DNA from: Duodenibacillus sp964509205
GTDB taxonomy: Bacteria > Pseudomonadota > Gammaproteobacteria > Burkholderiales > Burkholderiaceae_F
Direction: 5' to 3'
DNA length: 64,000 bases
NCBI GenBank assembly: GCA_964509205.1
Contig: CAZDVW010000004.1
Span: 1-64,000, forward strand
Below the pieces are notes generated by a model, which ran no database searches, had not been told where the DNA came from, and saw only the letters and a list, made by a program, of their open reading frames with translations. Below, piece after piece: positions 34,451 through 41,691 of this stretch (position 1 is its first letter; each line of letters starts with the position of its first letter). The position numbers and the translations under genes are program-made.

Positions 34451-34786
34451 ATGAAAAAGCTAGTGAATATCCTCTGTGTTTTTATGATGCTGGCGGTTGC
34501 TGGAACAGCGAGTGCTGGTAAGTTACTCGAAGTGTTTGAAGACGGCGTTGAATTATGGTCTTGTGAAGAATGGGGTAGTTTCGAGGATATCGTTCGGGAG
34601 CACAACGAAGGAGCACAAAAAAGAGCTCTTGAGGAGTTGCGCCAAGAACTTCAGCGAACGGCGGAAGAGAGCAACAGAAGAGAAGAGAAAATCGCTCGTA
34701 TCTTGGATGAATTTAAGTATGACGCCGCACGACAAGGAATGTCGGTTGAAGATTACGTTGTGGATAAGTTAAAGAAGATCCAGTAG
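34451..34786 (+). CDS. Small secreted protein, moron-like insert
   Basis: 111 residues from ATG 34451 behind GAGGAGAG. Signal peptide MKKLVNILCVFMMLAVAGTA ending near ASAG. The mature part is a Glu/Lys/Arg-rich helix (~50-111, probable coiled coil, QKRALEELRQELQRTAEES) with two Cys-Trp features near its start (LWSCEEW). No family recognised. An 82-bp gap before it and a terminator after it make it a self-contained unit within the tail genes, like a lysogenic-conversion moron. Confidence 0.65.
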   Translation: MKKLVNILCVFMMLAVAGTASAGKLLEVFEDGVELWSCEEWGSFEDIVREHNEGAQKRALEELRQELQRTAEESNRREEKIARILDEFKYDAARQGMSVEDYVVDKLKKIQ

Positions 34787-34817
34787 TCGTTTTTGTTTTG
34801 AAATGATTAAGGAGGAG

Positions 34818-34840
34818 CCCGGCGGATTGCCGGGTTTTTT
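34818..34840 (+). terminator. Terminator of the secreted-protein unit, abutting the P gene
   Basis: CCCGGC-GGATT-GCCGGG plus six T; the very next base begins the ATG of the P-like gene. The only Shine-Dalgarno candidate (AAGGAGGAG at 34809-34817) lies before the hairpin. Confidence 0.88.
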
Positions 34841-35950
34841 ATGAGCAAAGATCAAAATCAAGTCAGTCTGTTTGTCAACGGAGCGATATACAGCGGATGG
34901 CAAGAGGTTACCGTAACGGTCAATGTTATGAGCCTGGCTAGAACGTTTGCTGTTGTGGCTACAAGAAGCCTGTCCGGAAAGTCTCTTGTTGTCGGTATTG
35001 AGCCAGGATCCGAAGTCGTTGTCAAAATTGGCGATGATGTCGTTTTGACGGGCTTTGTGACCAGAGTTGTCACAAAATATGATGCTGGAAAGATTTCAGT
35101 CAACATTGACGGTGCAAGTAAAACAAGGAATCTTGAGGAATGCACGCTCCCGGAAGACCGACCAAAGGCGTATTTGAATCAAACATACGCCCAGATATTA
35201 GGAGAGATCTGCAAAAGCTTTGGGATTAAGGTGGTCGACCAAGCCGGATTCACAAACAAAGTGGATTTCAACCTCTCTGTAACTGGAAAAGTGGGATCTG
35301 CGCTTGGAGATTTTCTTCGTTCCAATTCACTGCATTTAATGGATGACGAAAACGGCAATTTGGTGATTGCCAAAACAGGGAGCAACGGAAATTCTGCTGA
35401 CATTTTGAAATTTGGCGTCAATGTCTTATCCGGAACACGTACGCAAGACTGCTCTAAACGCTATCGCACGTACCAAGTGGTCGGACAACCGACGAATCCG
35501 TTCAGCGAATTGCCTGTGTCATCGTTATCACAGATTAAGAAAGCGGAGGATAAGGATTTTTCTGCCAAGGAACGAGTTTGTACGTATTTGCTCGCAGGAA
35601 ATGCAACGGCAAAAAGAATGCAGGATTACGTCGAGCTTTTGCGAGATCATGCCAAAGCGGAGAGCGATGAGTTGGTCTACACAGTTCAAGGCTGGAGACA
35701 AAGCAACGGCAAATTGTGGCGAGAAAATACTGCTGTTGTCGTAAAAGATGAGTTTCTTGGCATTGATGGTCGATATTTGATTTGGAAGGTTGCCTACAAA
35801 CTTTCAAATGGTGGCGGAATGACAACAAATCTCTTATTAAAGAGTAAAGATGCGTTTTTAGTCACTGATGGACCGGAAAAATCAACAAAGCCGAATTGGG
35901 ATTCCGTCAAGGCCGGATCCGGAATGACAGGAAATACAACATGGACGTAA
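34841..35950 (+). CDS. Mu gpP-like baseplate hub protein
   Basis: 369 residues. NQVSLFVNGAIYSGWQEVTVTVNVMSLARTF, GSEVVVKIGDDVVLTGFVTRV and the IDGASKTRNLEECTLPE region match the Mu P/gp44 and P2 D hub family, which forms the ring around the tail spike. C-terminal part includes VQGWRQSNGKLW and VVVKDEFLGIDGRYLIWKV. It overlaps the V gene by 10 bp. The start directly abuts a terminator, so expression would require read-through. Confidence 0.85.
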   Translation: MSKDQNQVSLFVNGAIYSGWQEVTVTVNVMSLARTFAVVATRSLSGKSLVVGIEPGSEVVVKIGDDVVLTGFVTRVVTKYDAGKISVNIDGASKTRNLEECTLPEDRPKAYLNQTYAQILGEICKSFGIKVVDQAGFTNKVDFNLSVTGKVGSALGDFLRSNSLHLMDDENGNLVIAKTGSNGNSADILKFGVNVLSGTRTQDCSKRYRTYQVVGQPTNPFSELPVSSLSQIKKAEDKDFSAKERVCTYLLAGNATAKRMQDYVELLRDHAKAESDELVYTVQGWRQSNGKLWRENTAVVVKDEFLGIDGRYLIWKVAYKLSNGGGMTTNLLLKSKDAFLVTDGPEKSTKPNWDSVKAGSGMTGNTTWT

Positions 35951-36474
35951 AGGATCTCATTTGTCGCGGAATCGTGACGGCGCTGCAGGACGGTTATAAG
36001 TTGAGGTCTTTGCAGGTGCATCTTTTAAACGGCGATGTACGAACAGATGTTGAGCATTTTGAGCCGTATGGGTTTACGGCCGAGCCGCATATCGGCGCGG
36101 AGGTACTGACGGTTTCGTTGTCGGCAAAACGGGATCACACAATTGCGGTCTCGACGCCTGATAGACGGTATCGTCCGGTATCGCTTAAACCCGGTGAAGT
36201 GGTTGTTTACGACGACCTGGGTAGAAAGGTGTACCTTTCCCGGGACGGTATCCGAGTTGAAGGCGTCTCCAGTCCTGTCACAGTCGAAACGACGGGCAAT
36301 GTGACAATTAAAGCCTCAAAGATCACGCTTGACGGCGAAGTTGAGATTACAAAGAATCTGACGGTGGCCGGAGATGTGAAGGACAAGGGCGGCTCGTATT
36401 CGATGAGCGGAATGCGCTCAACCTATAACAGTCACGTTCACGGCAGCAGTTCAACGCCGTCGCCGTCGATGTAA
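35941..36474 (+). CDS. Mu gp45-like baseplate assembly protein V (spike)
   Basis: 177 residues from ATG 35941 inside the end of the P gene. The OB-fold part (~1-100, VRTDVEHFEPYGFTAEPHIGAEVLTVSL) precedes a repetitive beta-helix spike: VTVETTGNVTIKASKITLDGEVEITKNLTVAGDVKDKGG, ending in SHVHGSS, whose HxH usually holds an iron ion at the spike tip. This is the membrane-piercing spike of contractile tails. Confidence 0.85.
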   Translation: MDVKDLICRGIVTALQDGYKLRSLQVHLLNGDVRTDVEHFEPYGFTAEPHIGAEVLTVSLSAKRDHTIAVSTPDRRYRPVSLKPGEVVVYDDLGRKVYLSRDGIRVEGVSSPVTVETTGNVTIKASKITLDGEVEITKNLTVAGDVKDKGGSYSMSGMRSTYNSHVHGSSSTPSPSM

Positions 36475-36499
36475 AAAATTACACAAAGAAGAAAGTAAG

Positions 36500-36531
36500 C
36501 GCCGTTGTGTTCAAACACTTCGGCGTTTTTT
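36500..36531 (+). terminator. Terminator inside the tail genes, after V
   Basis: CGCCG-TT-GTGTT pairs with AACAC-TT-CGGCG around a 2-nt loop, followed by six T. It would cut off gp46 and gp47 unless antitermination operates. Confidence 0.75.
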
Positions 36532-36547
36532 GTTGTTCGGAGTGTCT

Positions 36548-36961
36548 ATGCAATTTTTCTTAAATGAATCTGCGGCGTCCTTGTCGGACTTCATGCAGGA
36601 CGATCTTCTGAGAGCCGTCGTCAACAGTCTTTTCTCTTGGCGCCGGGCGGAAGACGATGATGAACTGCCGGGGGATTCGCGCTACGGCTGGTGGGCGGAT
36701 TCCTTTGATGAGGAGGGCGACAAATTCGGATCCCGGCTTTGGCTGCTGTCCCGGTCGAAACTGACAAACGAAGTTTTGCTGTTGGCCGAAGAGTACGCCG
36801 AAGAGGCGCTGCAGTGGCTCATTGATGACGGAGTTGCCTCGGATGTCTCAGTGGCAGCAGAGCGCGGCGAATCAGACAGATTGGACTTGCAAATTGAGAT
36901 TGTCCGTCTTGGCGAAAAGAACTTGTCTGCTCGTTTTGCAGACGTATGGAGTGCATTATGA
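36548..36961 (+). CDS. Mu gp46-like baseplate protein
   Basis: 137 residues from ATG 36548 with GGAG upstream. Matches the phage GP46 family: LLRAVVNSLFSWRRAEDDDELPGDSRYGWWADSF, then KFGSRLWLLSRSKLTNEVL and an AEEYAEEALQWLIDDGVA stretch. It belongs to the baseplate wedge next to gp47. Its stop overlaps the start of the truncated gp47 by 4 bp (ATGA). Confidence 0.85.
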   Translation: MQFFLNESAASLSDFMQDDLLRAVVNSLFSWRRAEDDDELPGDSRYGWWADSFDEEGDKFGSRLWLLSRSKLTNEVLLLAEEYAEEALQWLIDDGVASDVSVAAERGESDRLDLQIEIVRLGEKNLSARFADVWSAL

Positions 36962-37074
36962 GTTTTGAACGTCCGTCGTTAAAAACAATCATCAGCAGAA
37001 CCGAGCAGGATGCGCAGAGCCGTCTGACGGTTTTTTACTTCCAATTAGTCTTTAACTCGGAGACTTTTTTCTAA
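36958..37074 (+). pseudogene. Truncated gp47 / baseplate J N-terminus
   Basis: 38 codons: MSFERPSLKTIISRTEQDAQSRL is the usual N-terminus of baseplate J-like gp47 (~350 residues when whole). It then runs into unrelated sequence (VFYFQLVFNSE) and a stop. This marks the right cut edge of the Mu-like module, 3 bp before the end of the minus-strand RHH gene. Confidence 0.75.
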
Positions 37075-37076
37075 CT

Positions 37077-37280
37077 CTACTGAAAAGCCTTTTCAAGCAG
37101 AAAAGTTGATAACGGCTTTCCAGACGCCTTGGCAAGGGCCTTAAGTTCAATCTCTTGTTTGGGCGTTACGAGAACGACTATGCGCTTGGTGCGCAGATCC
37201 TCGGGCGGAATGAGAGATGTTCCCTTTTTTCGTCCAGCACCCTTACGAGCACCGCCCCATGTTTTGTCGGTAGTCATCAT
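37077..37280 (-). CDS. Small ribbon-helix-helix-like phage protein
   Basis: 67 residues. WGGARKGAGRKKG is a basic AT-hook-like start common in small phage DNA-binding proteins; RIVVLVTPKQEIELKALAKASGKPLSTFLLEKAF fits a ribbon-helix-helix fold. Probably a local repressor or antitoxin-type protein. No partner toxin identified. Confidence 0.65.
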   Translation of the reverse strand: MMTTDKTWGGARKGAGRKKGTSLIPPEDLRTKRIVVLVTPKQEIELKALAKASGKPLSTFLLEKAFQ

Positions 37281-37400
37281 AGAATCTTTGCTAATTTAAT
37301 GACGATCATCACAGATGTGATAGCAATTGAGATTGTGAGCAATATTTCTAAACGGCTCCAATGTTTCATTGATTTGATTCCTCTCATGCGGGGGTGAAAA

Positions 37401-37823
37401 TTATAGATTGGCAACAAGGTTGATATCTTTGTCGTAGGCGAAAAATGCCTGTTCAATAGTGTCGATGCTTGCGCTGTCTCTGGTGATATCTACCAAGCGA
37501 GATGCTTCAGCGTGGGTTATGCCAAGTTTCTTTGCTACATCGATGATTCTGTAGTCGTTATGTTGCATGAAGTTCCAGAAGAGCATTTTGGCCTGAACTT
37601 TAAGCGGGACAAAAACAGGAATTTCATCAGCCTGAAGTTGAGAGGGCATAGGAAACGCTTTACGCTTTTTACGGTAAAAGAGTACGAGAGCACCAGGTAA
37701 AATTTCTTGGGCGAGTTCCTGAGCCTGTGCTTCATCCTTCGCCTCGTAAATGCATTCTGGGATATCGCGGCAGGTGACTTCAAAACCAGTTTTCGTCGGT
37801 GTAATTCTGATCCCGTAAATCAT
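37401..37823 (-). CDS. HicB-type antitoxin-like protein (copy 2)
   Basis: 140 residues from ATG 37823 behind AAGGAGG; an upstream in-frame ATG at 37865 is not supported. Same layout as the copy at 31946: IYGIRITPTKTGFEVTCRDIPECIY, GALVLFYRKKRKAFPMP, QAKMLFWNFMQ and the HTH YRIIDVAKKLGITHAEASRLVDI. The two share their ribosome-site region as well, so they are duplicates that have since diverged. No HicA neighbour. Confidence 0.8.
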   Translation of the reverse strand: MIYGIRITPTKTGFEVTCRDIPECIYEAKDEAQAQELAQEILPGALVLFYRKKRKAFPMPSQLQADEIPVFVPLKVQAKMLFWNFMQHNDYRIIDVAKKLGITHAEASRLVDITRDSASIDTIEQAFFAYDKDINLVANL

Positions 37824-38170
37824 TAGAACCTCCTTGATGTGAGATTTTCCACATGGATTTTCCAAAAAAGACGCATTTCAATGCCCTTGGCAAGCATCAA
37901 ATTAATTGTAATTTTGGAAAAAAAGGAGAAACTTCATTACGAACTCCTTTTGGCCGCAATGATACAACAATTGCATTACTAAATCTTAAATGAAGATTCT
38001 TGCGGTGTGTCATCTGTTGCAGATGGCCTGGCGTAAAGGCTTTGTCGAATTCAGGATCCCCTTTGTGAGCAGTTTCACGGCAAAAAAAGAAGAGGAGATT
38101 TGAAAATCCACTCTTCTTTTTGCGAATGGTGTTAAGAGTCAAACTTTCCTTTGCACGCAATAGGAAAAAA
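37824..38170. other. Island right-end intergenic region
   Basis: It holds the promoter of hicB copy 2 on the minus strand and the terminator of the flavodoxin gene (38082-38121). The 93-codon minus-strand frame across it reads through that terminator and is taken as spurious. No copy of the tRNA-Pro 3' end was found. Confidence 0.4.
38082..38121 (-). terminator. Terminator of the flavodoxin gene
   Basis: On the minus strand AAGAAGAG-TGGATTT-TC-AAATCTC-CTCTTCTT, followed by TTTTTTG. An A-run on the other side makes it possibly bidirectional. Confidence 0.85.
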
Positions 38171-38752
38171 TCAATCAATGAGCTTATTTTCCCTCAGCCA
38201 GGTTCTCACAGCCCGACTCTGAAGACTGACGGAGCCGTAGACGGTAAAGTGGGAACCTAAGGAAGATTTGGGGAGGAGTCGCTCATAATCTTCCCGGGTA
38301 TGCATGATTCCGCCACCGCCGTGGGTATTGCATGTCAGTATGAGTTTTCCAGAAAGATCGACCGTTTTAATCCACGCTTCCAGCGGGGAGGCAATGTGAT
38401 GCCACCATGTGGGGCTTGCAAGAACAATGGCATCGTATTGAGCAAGATTGATCTTCAACTCTTTAATGGGACGAATTGTGCCGTTTTCAATTTCTTTTCG
38501 GACGATGTTGGTAGTTTCACGGTAGCCATCGGGGTAAGGTTCAACCGTTTCAACGCGATATAAATCCGCTCCGATTGCGGCTTGAACAGCTTTTGCGACG
38601 CTTTCTGTGTTGCCGGTTTTTGTAAAGTAAACAACAGCGGTTTTGATTGAGGATGGTTTCGTTTCAGGGGCAGCTTTTGCAAAGTGGCTCAATCCGATTG
38701 TCGGTGCAACGAGAAGAGCACTTACGACTTTAAAAAAATCACGTTTTTTCAT
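38171..38752 (-). CDS. Exported flavodoxin (Tat-like KR signal)
   Basis: 193 residues from ATG 38752. The N-terminus KKRDFFKVVSALLVAPTIGL resembles a Tat signal (RRxFLK) with KR in place of RR, cut near AKA-APE. The flavodoxin fold follows: FMN phosphate loop TKTGNTESVAKA (~44-55), ASPTWWHHIASP (~105-117, isoalloxazine loop) and a THGGGG loop. Cofactor loading before export would suit Tat. It may carry electrons in the periplasm; partner unknown. The AraC regulator gene lies upstream on the same strand. Confidence 0.85.
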   Translation of the reverse strand: MKKRDFFKVVSALLVAPTIGLSHFAKAAPETKPSSIKTAVVYFTKTGNTESVAKAVQAAIGADLYRVETVEPYPDGYRETTNIVRKEIENGTIRPIKELKINLAQYDAIVLASPTWWHHIASPLEAWIKTVDLSGKLILTCNTHGGGGIMHTREDYERLLPKSSLGSHFTVYGSVSLQSRAVRTWLRENKLID

Positions 38753-38940
38753 AGATATCCTCTCTGTTCTGGGTTGTGTTTGTGCGACAGCGGTCAGCAG
38801 ACCTCTCAGAGTTTCTTTAAAACGAATTTCGGAATCAGTTTTGAAATAGTTCAAAAGATCCGATGAGTCATCTTAGAAAGGAAAACATTCCGACACCATG
38901 CCGAGAAACGGGAGTTTTCTGCCTAATTCTCCAAATGTTG

Positions 38941-39846
38941 TTAATAAGTGTTGCGTCGTTTTCCGCTGATGTCCTGATGCGGAGACTTCCCGAAAAGTCG
39001 TTTGTATTCGCGTGAAAATTGAGAAGAGCTTTTGTAACCGACGCAAAAGGCGGCGGTTTCCACATTCTTTCCTTCGACAAACATCAGGCGTTCTGCTTCT
39101 TGCAGGCGCAGTCTTTTTTGAAACTGAACAGGACTGAGAGACGTCGTATCTTTGAAATGCTTGAAAAAACTCGAACTCGACATGCCGGCACGTTCGGCGA
39201 GGTAGTCAACGCTTAATGATTCCGCAAAGTGTTCCTTCAGCCATTGGATGGAGTGTACGATTGCCGGCGTTTGAGGTTCGTTGGCACAAAAGTGGCAAAG
39301 GCTTGGCCCCTGTTCTGAGAGTAATGCAAGGTAGTGAATTTCTTGTAGCAAAAGGGGAGCCAGTGTAGCAACGCGCTCCGGTGTTTCTTCCAGTCGAACA
39401 AGCCGAGAAAAGGCATCCAAGATTTCCTCTGAAGCTGTGGTTACTGTCACGGCATGAAGGGGCTTTTCCGTAATGCTTTCCCGATTTCCCAGAGAAGGAT
39501 TCATTCTTAGCAAATTTGAGATCAGGTGTCTGTCAAGTTCAACCGAAATGGAAAGAAAGGGTGTTGCAGGCGAGGCGTCCGTGATTTGATACGTTCCCGG
39601 GAGATCCAAAGCAACCGTTCTCATTTGTCCGGCACTGTAATCGGCCTGTCGTCCGGCAACAATGGAATGCTTGTAGCCTTGAACAACGAGGGCCAAGAGA
39701 GGTTTATAAAAACAGTTTTGAAGAATCTCCGGGTGATCAGATCTGAAAAAATTGACTGCCGAAACTTGGCTTGTAAGCTGTCCTTCTTTGGGAAGAAGTC
39801 GAAGCAATTGAAGGGTCAGACGACTCAGCAAATTTTTTCGATTCAC
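38941..39846 (-). CDS. AraC-family regulator (YqhC-like)
   Basis: 301 residues. N-terminal AraC_N cupin-like domain (~25-180: FYKPLLALVVQGYKHSIVAG, PFLSISVELDR) and two C-terminal HTHs (~205-295: LSVDYLAERAGMSSSSFFKHFK and ETAAFCVGYKSSSQFSREYKRLFG). The E. coli relative YqhC responds to aldehydes and switches on redox genes next to it. By analogy it may control the exported flavodoxin downstream on the same strand (188-bp gap). Confidence 0.88.
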   Translation of the reverse strand: MNRKNLLSRLTLQLLRLLPKEGQLTSQVSAVNFFRSDHPEILQNCFYKPLLALVVQGYKHSIVAGRQADYSAGQMRTVALDLPGTYQITDASPATPFLSISVELDRHLISNLLRMNPSLGNRESITEKPLHAVTVTTASEEILDAFSRLVRLEETPERVATLAPLLLQEIHYLALLSEQGPSLCHFCANEPQTPAIVHSIQWLKEHFAESLSVDYLAERAGMSSSSFFKHFKDTTSLSPVQFQKRLRLQEAERLMFVEGKNVETAAFCVGYKSSSQFSREYKRLFGKSPHQDISGKRRNTY

Positions 39847-40155
39847 GAAACTATCCTATAAATGACGACGATTTTTAGATTCTAATGAAGGAATTTTCGG
39901 AAACTGACAGAGACTGTGTTCTGGTTTTTTGTCACAGAGTGTTAAAGACATTGTAAAGGTAAAGTCGCTTCGAACGTTTAAGGACGAAGAAAAACAGAGG
40001 AAAGCGCGAGTGCGGGAAAGTTTCCTTTTGGGAATAAAAAAAGCAAAGAAAGCAACTCTGGTCTAGTATTCCGTCAGCGGGAGGATTTTTCTTCTCGTAA
40101 GAAACTCGGGAAAAAATAAAAAGCGCACGGCTTTAAGTGCGGGAGATAAAAGAAC
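39847..40155. other. Divergent promoter region araC-like / hfq
   Basis: 309 bp between divergent genes, no open frame of note. A short stem (GCGCAC/GTGCG, 40121-40141) lies in the hfq leader. Promoter boxes could not be assigned with confidence. Confidence 0.4.
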
Positions 40156-40401
40156 ATGAGTAATTCAATAGCACCCAAGACCCAAAGTCTGCAGGATCCT
40201 TTCCTTAATGCTTTGAGGAAAGAACATGTACCGGTGTCGGTATACCTTGTCAACGGAATCAAACTTCAGGGACAAGTGATTGCCTTCGATCAGTATGTCG
40301 TGATGTTGCGCAATACGCTCACGCAGATGGTCTACAAGCATGCGATCAGCACGATCGTTCCGTCGCGTGCGATTGAGCTTGAGCAACCGTCGGAAGCATA
40401 A
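40156..40401 (+). CDS. hfq: RNA chaperone Hfq
   Basis: 81 residues. Sm1 motif KTQSLQDPFLNALRKEHVPVSVYLVNGIKLQGQVIAFDQYVVML and Sm2 motif MVYKHAISTIVP (the YKHA signature) are intact; the C-terminal tail is short. Hfq hexamers pair small RNAs with mRNAs. First gene of the hfq-hflX unit, with hflX starting 1 nt after its stop. Confidence 0.97.
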   Translation: MSNSIAPKTQSLQDPFLNALRKEHVPVSVYLVNGIKLQGQVIAFDQYVVMLRNTLTQMVYKHAISTIVPSRAIELEQPSEA

Positions 40402-40402
40402 T

Positions 40403-41587
40403 TTGACGAAATTTCGTTACGACAGCGCATCTGAAAAGATTCTTCCTCGAGCGCTCTTGGTGACCGTCGTGATTGGGCGGGAGACGTTTTTGGATTCCAC
40501 CGAGGAACTGGCGGAGCTTGCGCGTTCGGATGCGCTTGAGGTTGTCGGTTCTGTCCGTGCCAGACGCGACAGGCCGGATGCGGCTACGTTGCTTGGTTCC
40601 GGAAAGGTCGAAGAAATCCGAGATTTGGCAAAGTCATACAAAGCGGACGTCGTTATCTTTGATGCTGCCCTCTCTGCGGCACAGGAACGCAATCTGTCTC
40701 GAATTTTAGGAACAGGCGTCCTGGATCGAACGGAGTTGATCCTCTCGATTTTTGAACGCCGAGCAAGGAGCGGCGAAGGACGTCTGCAGGTCGAATTGGC
40801 AAAAATGGAACATTTGTCAACGCGGCTGGTGCGAGGATGGACGCATTTGGAGCGGCAAAGAGGAGCACTCGGAAAAACGGGCGGACCAGGCGAGAAGCAG
40901 ATTGAGCTTGACAGACGCCTCATTGCCTCTCGTGTTAAACAGCTTCGTGCTCAGTTAAAAAAACTGAGTCGTCAGCGTCAGACTCGCAGAAAAGGAAGAT
41001 CGCAGGGAAAAACTCTTACCGTGAGTATCGTCGGATACACAAATGCGGGAAAGTCGACACTGTTTAATAAACTCACAAAATCGGATGTTTACGCAGCCGA
41101 TCAACTGTTTGCAACACTCGATACGACAGCACGGCGTTGCTGGCTGACTTCGGGAGATGAAGCTGTTTTGAGCGATACGGTTGGGTTTATCCGTGGCTTG
41201 CCGCATCAACTCGTCGATGCTTTCAAGTCAACGCTTGAGGAGACGATCCAAGCGGACGTTCTGTTGCATGTTGTTGATGTGTCAGATCGGGCGCGGGATG
41301 AACAAATAGACTCTGTCCGCCGGGTTCTTGTCGAAATCGGTGCCGATAAAATTCCCGTGCTGACCGTTTTTAATAAAATCGACAAATCCGGGCACGCGTG
41401 CGCTCTTGTTCGCGATGACGAAACGGGACTGGCTAAGGCGGTTTTCTTAAGTGCGGTGAACGGCGAAGGGCTTGATTTGCTACGCCAAGCTCTGTCAGAG
41501 TTTTCTCAAGCCAAAAAGAAACGGATTGATGAATTCCTCGTTGACGACAGCGAGTCAGATAGAGACGAGAGGTTTGACGAGTTCTAA
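40403..41587 (+). CDS. hflX: GTPase HflX, TTG start
   Basis: 394 residues from TTG 40403, with GGAAG 6 nt upstream in the hfq 3' end. HflX N-domain with the glycine-rich ATLLGSGKVEEI and GRLQVELAKMEHLSTRLVRGW, linker GALGKTGGPGEKQIELDRR, and G domain G1 GYTNAGKSTLF, G3 DTVGF, G4 NKID. HflX splits stalled or heat-damaged ribosomes. Close coupling to hfq is widespread. Confidence 0.94.
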   Translation: MTKFRYDSASEKILPRALLVTVVIGRETFLDSTEELAELARSDALEVVGSVRARRDRPDAATLLGSGKVEEIRDLAKSYKADVVIFDAALSAAQERNLSRILGTGVLDRTELILSIFERRARSGEGRLQVELAKMEHLSTRLVRGWTHLERQRGALGKTGGPGEKQIELDRRLIASRVKQLRAQLKKLSRQRQTRRKGRSQGKTLTVSIVGYTNAGKSTLFNKLTKSDVYAADQLFATLDTTARRCWLTSGDEAVLSDTVGFIRGLPHQLVDAFKSTLEETIQADVLLHVVDVSDRARDEQIDSVRRVLVEIGADKIPVLTVFNKIDKSGHACALVRDDETGLAKAVFLSAVNGEGLDLLRQALSEFSQAKKKRIDEFLVDDSESDRDERFDEF

Positions 41588-41691
41588 GGGCAGTGTCCGC
41601 TGATAGTTTTGGGTTTGCAAACAGATAGGGATACGGCTCTTTTTTGAAAAACAAAGAATTGGAGTTTTCCTCAGAACAGTTGGAGCGAACG

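Noticed and set aside
37299..37397. 32-codon hydrophobic peptide MTIITDVIAIEIVSN..., possible type I toxin
   Set aside because: No ribosome site, no promoter or antisense RNA signal seen, and it lies in the hicB 3' region; too little support.
37897..38178. 93-codon minus-strand frame upstream of hicB copy 2, checked as a HicA candidate
   Set aside because: It reads through the flavodoxin terminator and lacks HicA features (G-S-H, conserved His region).
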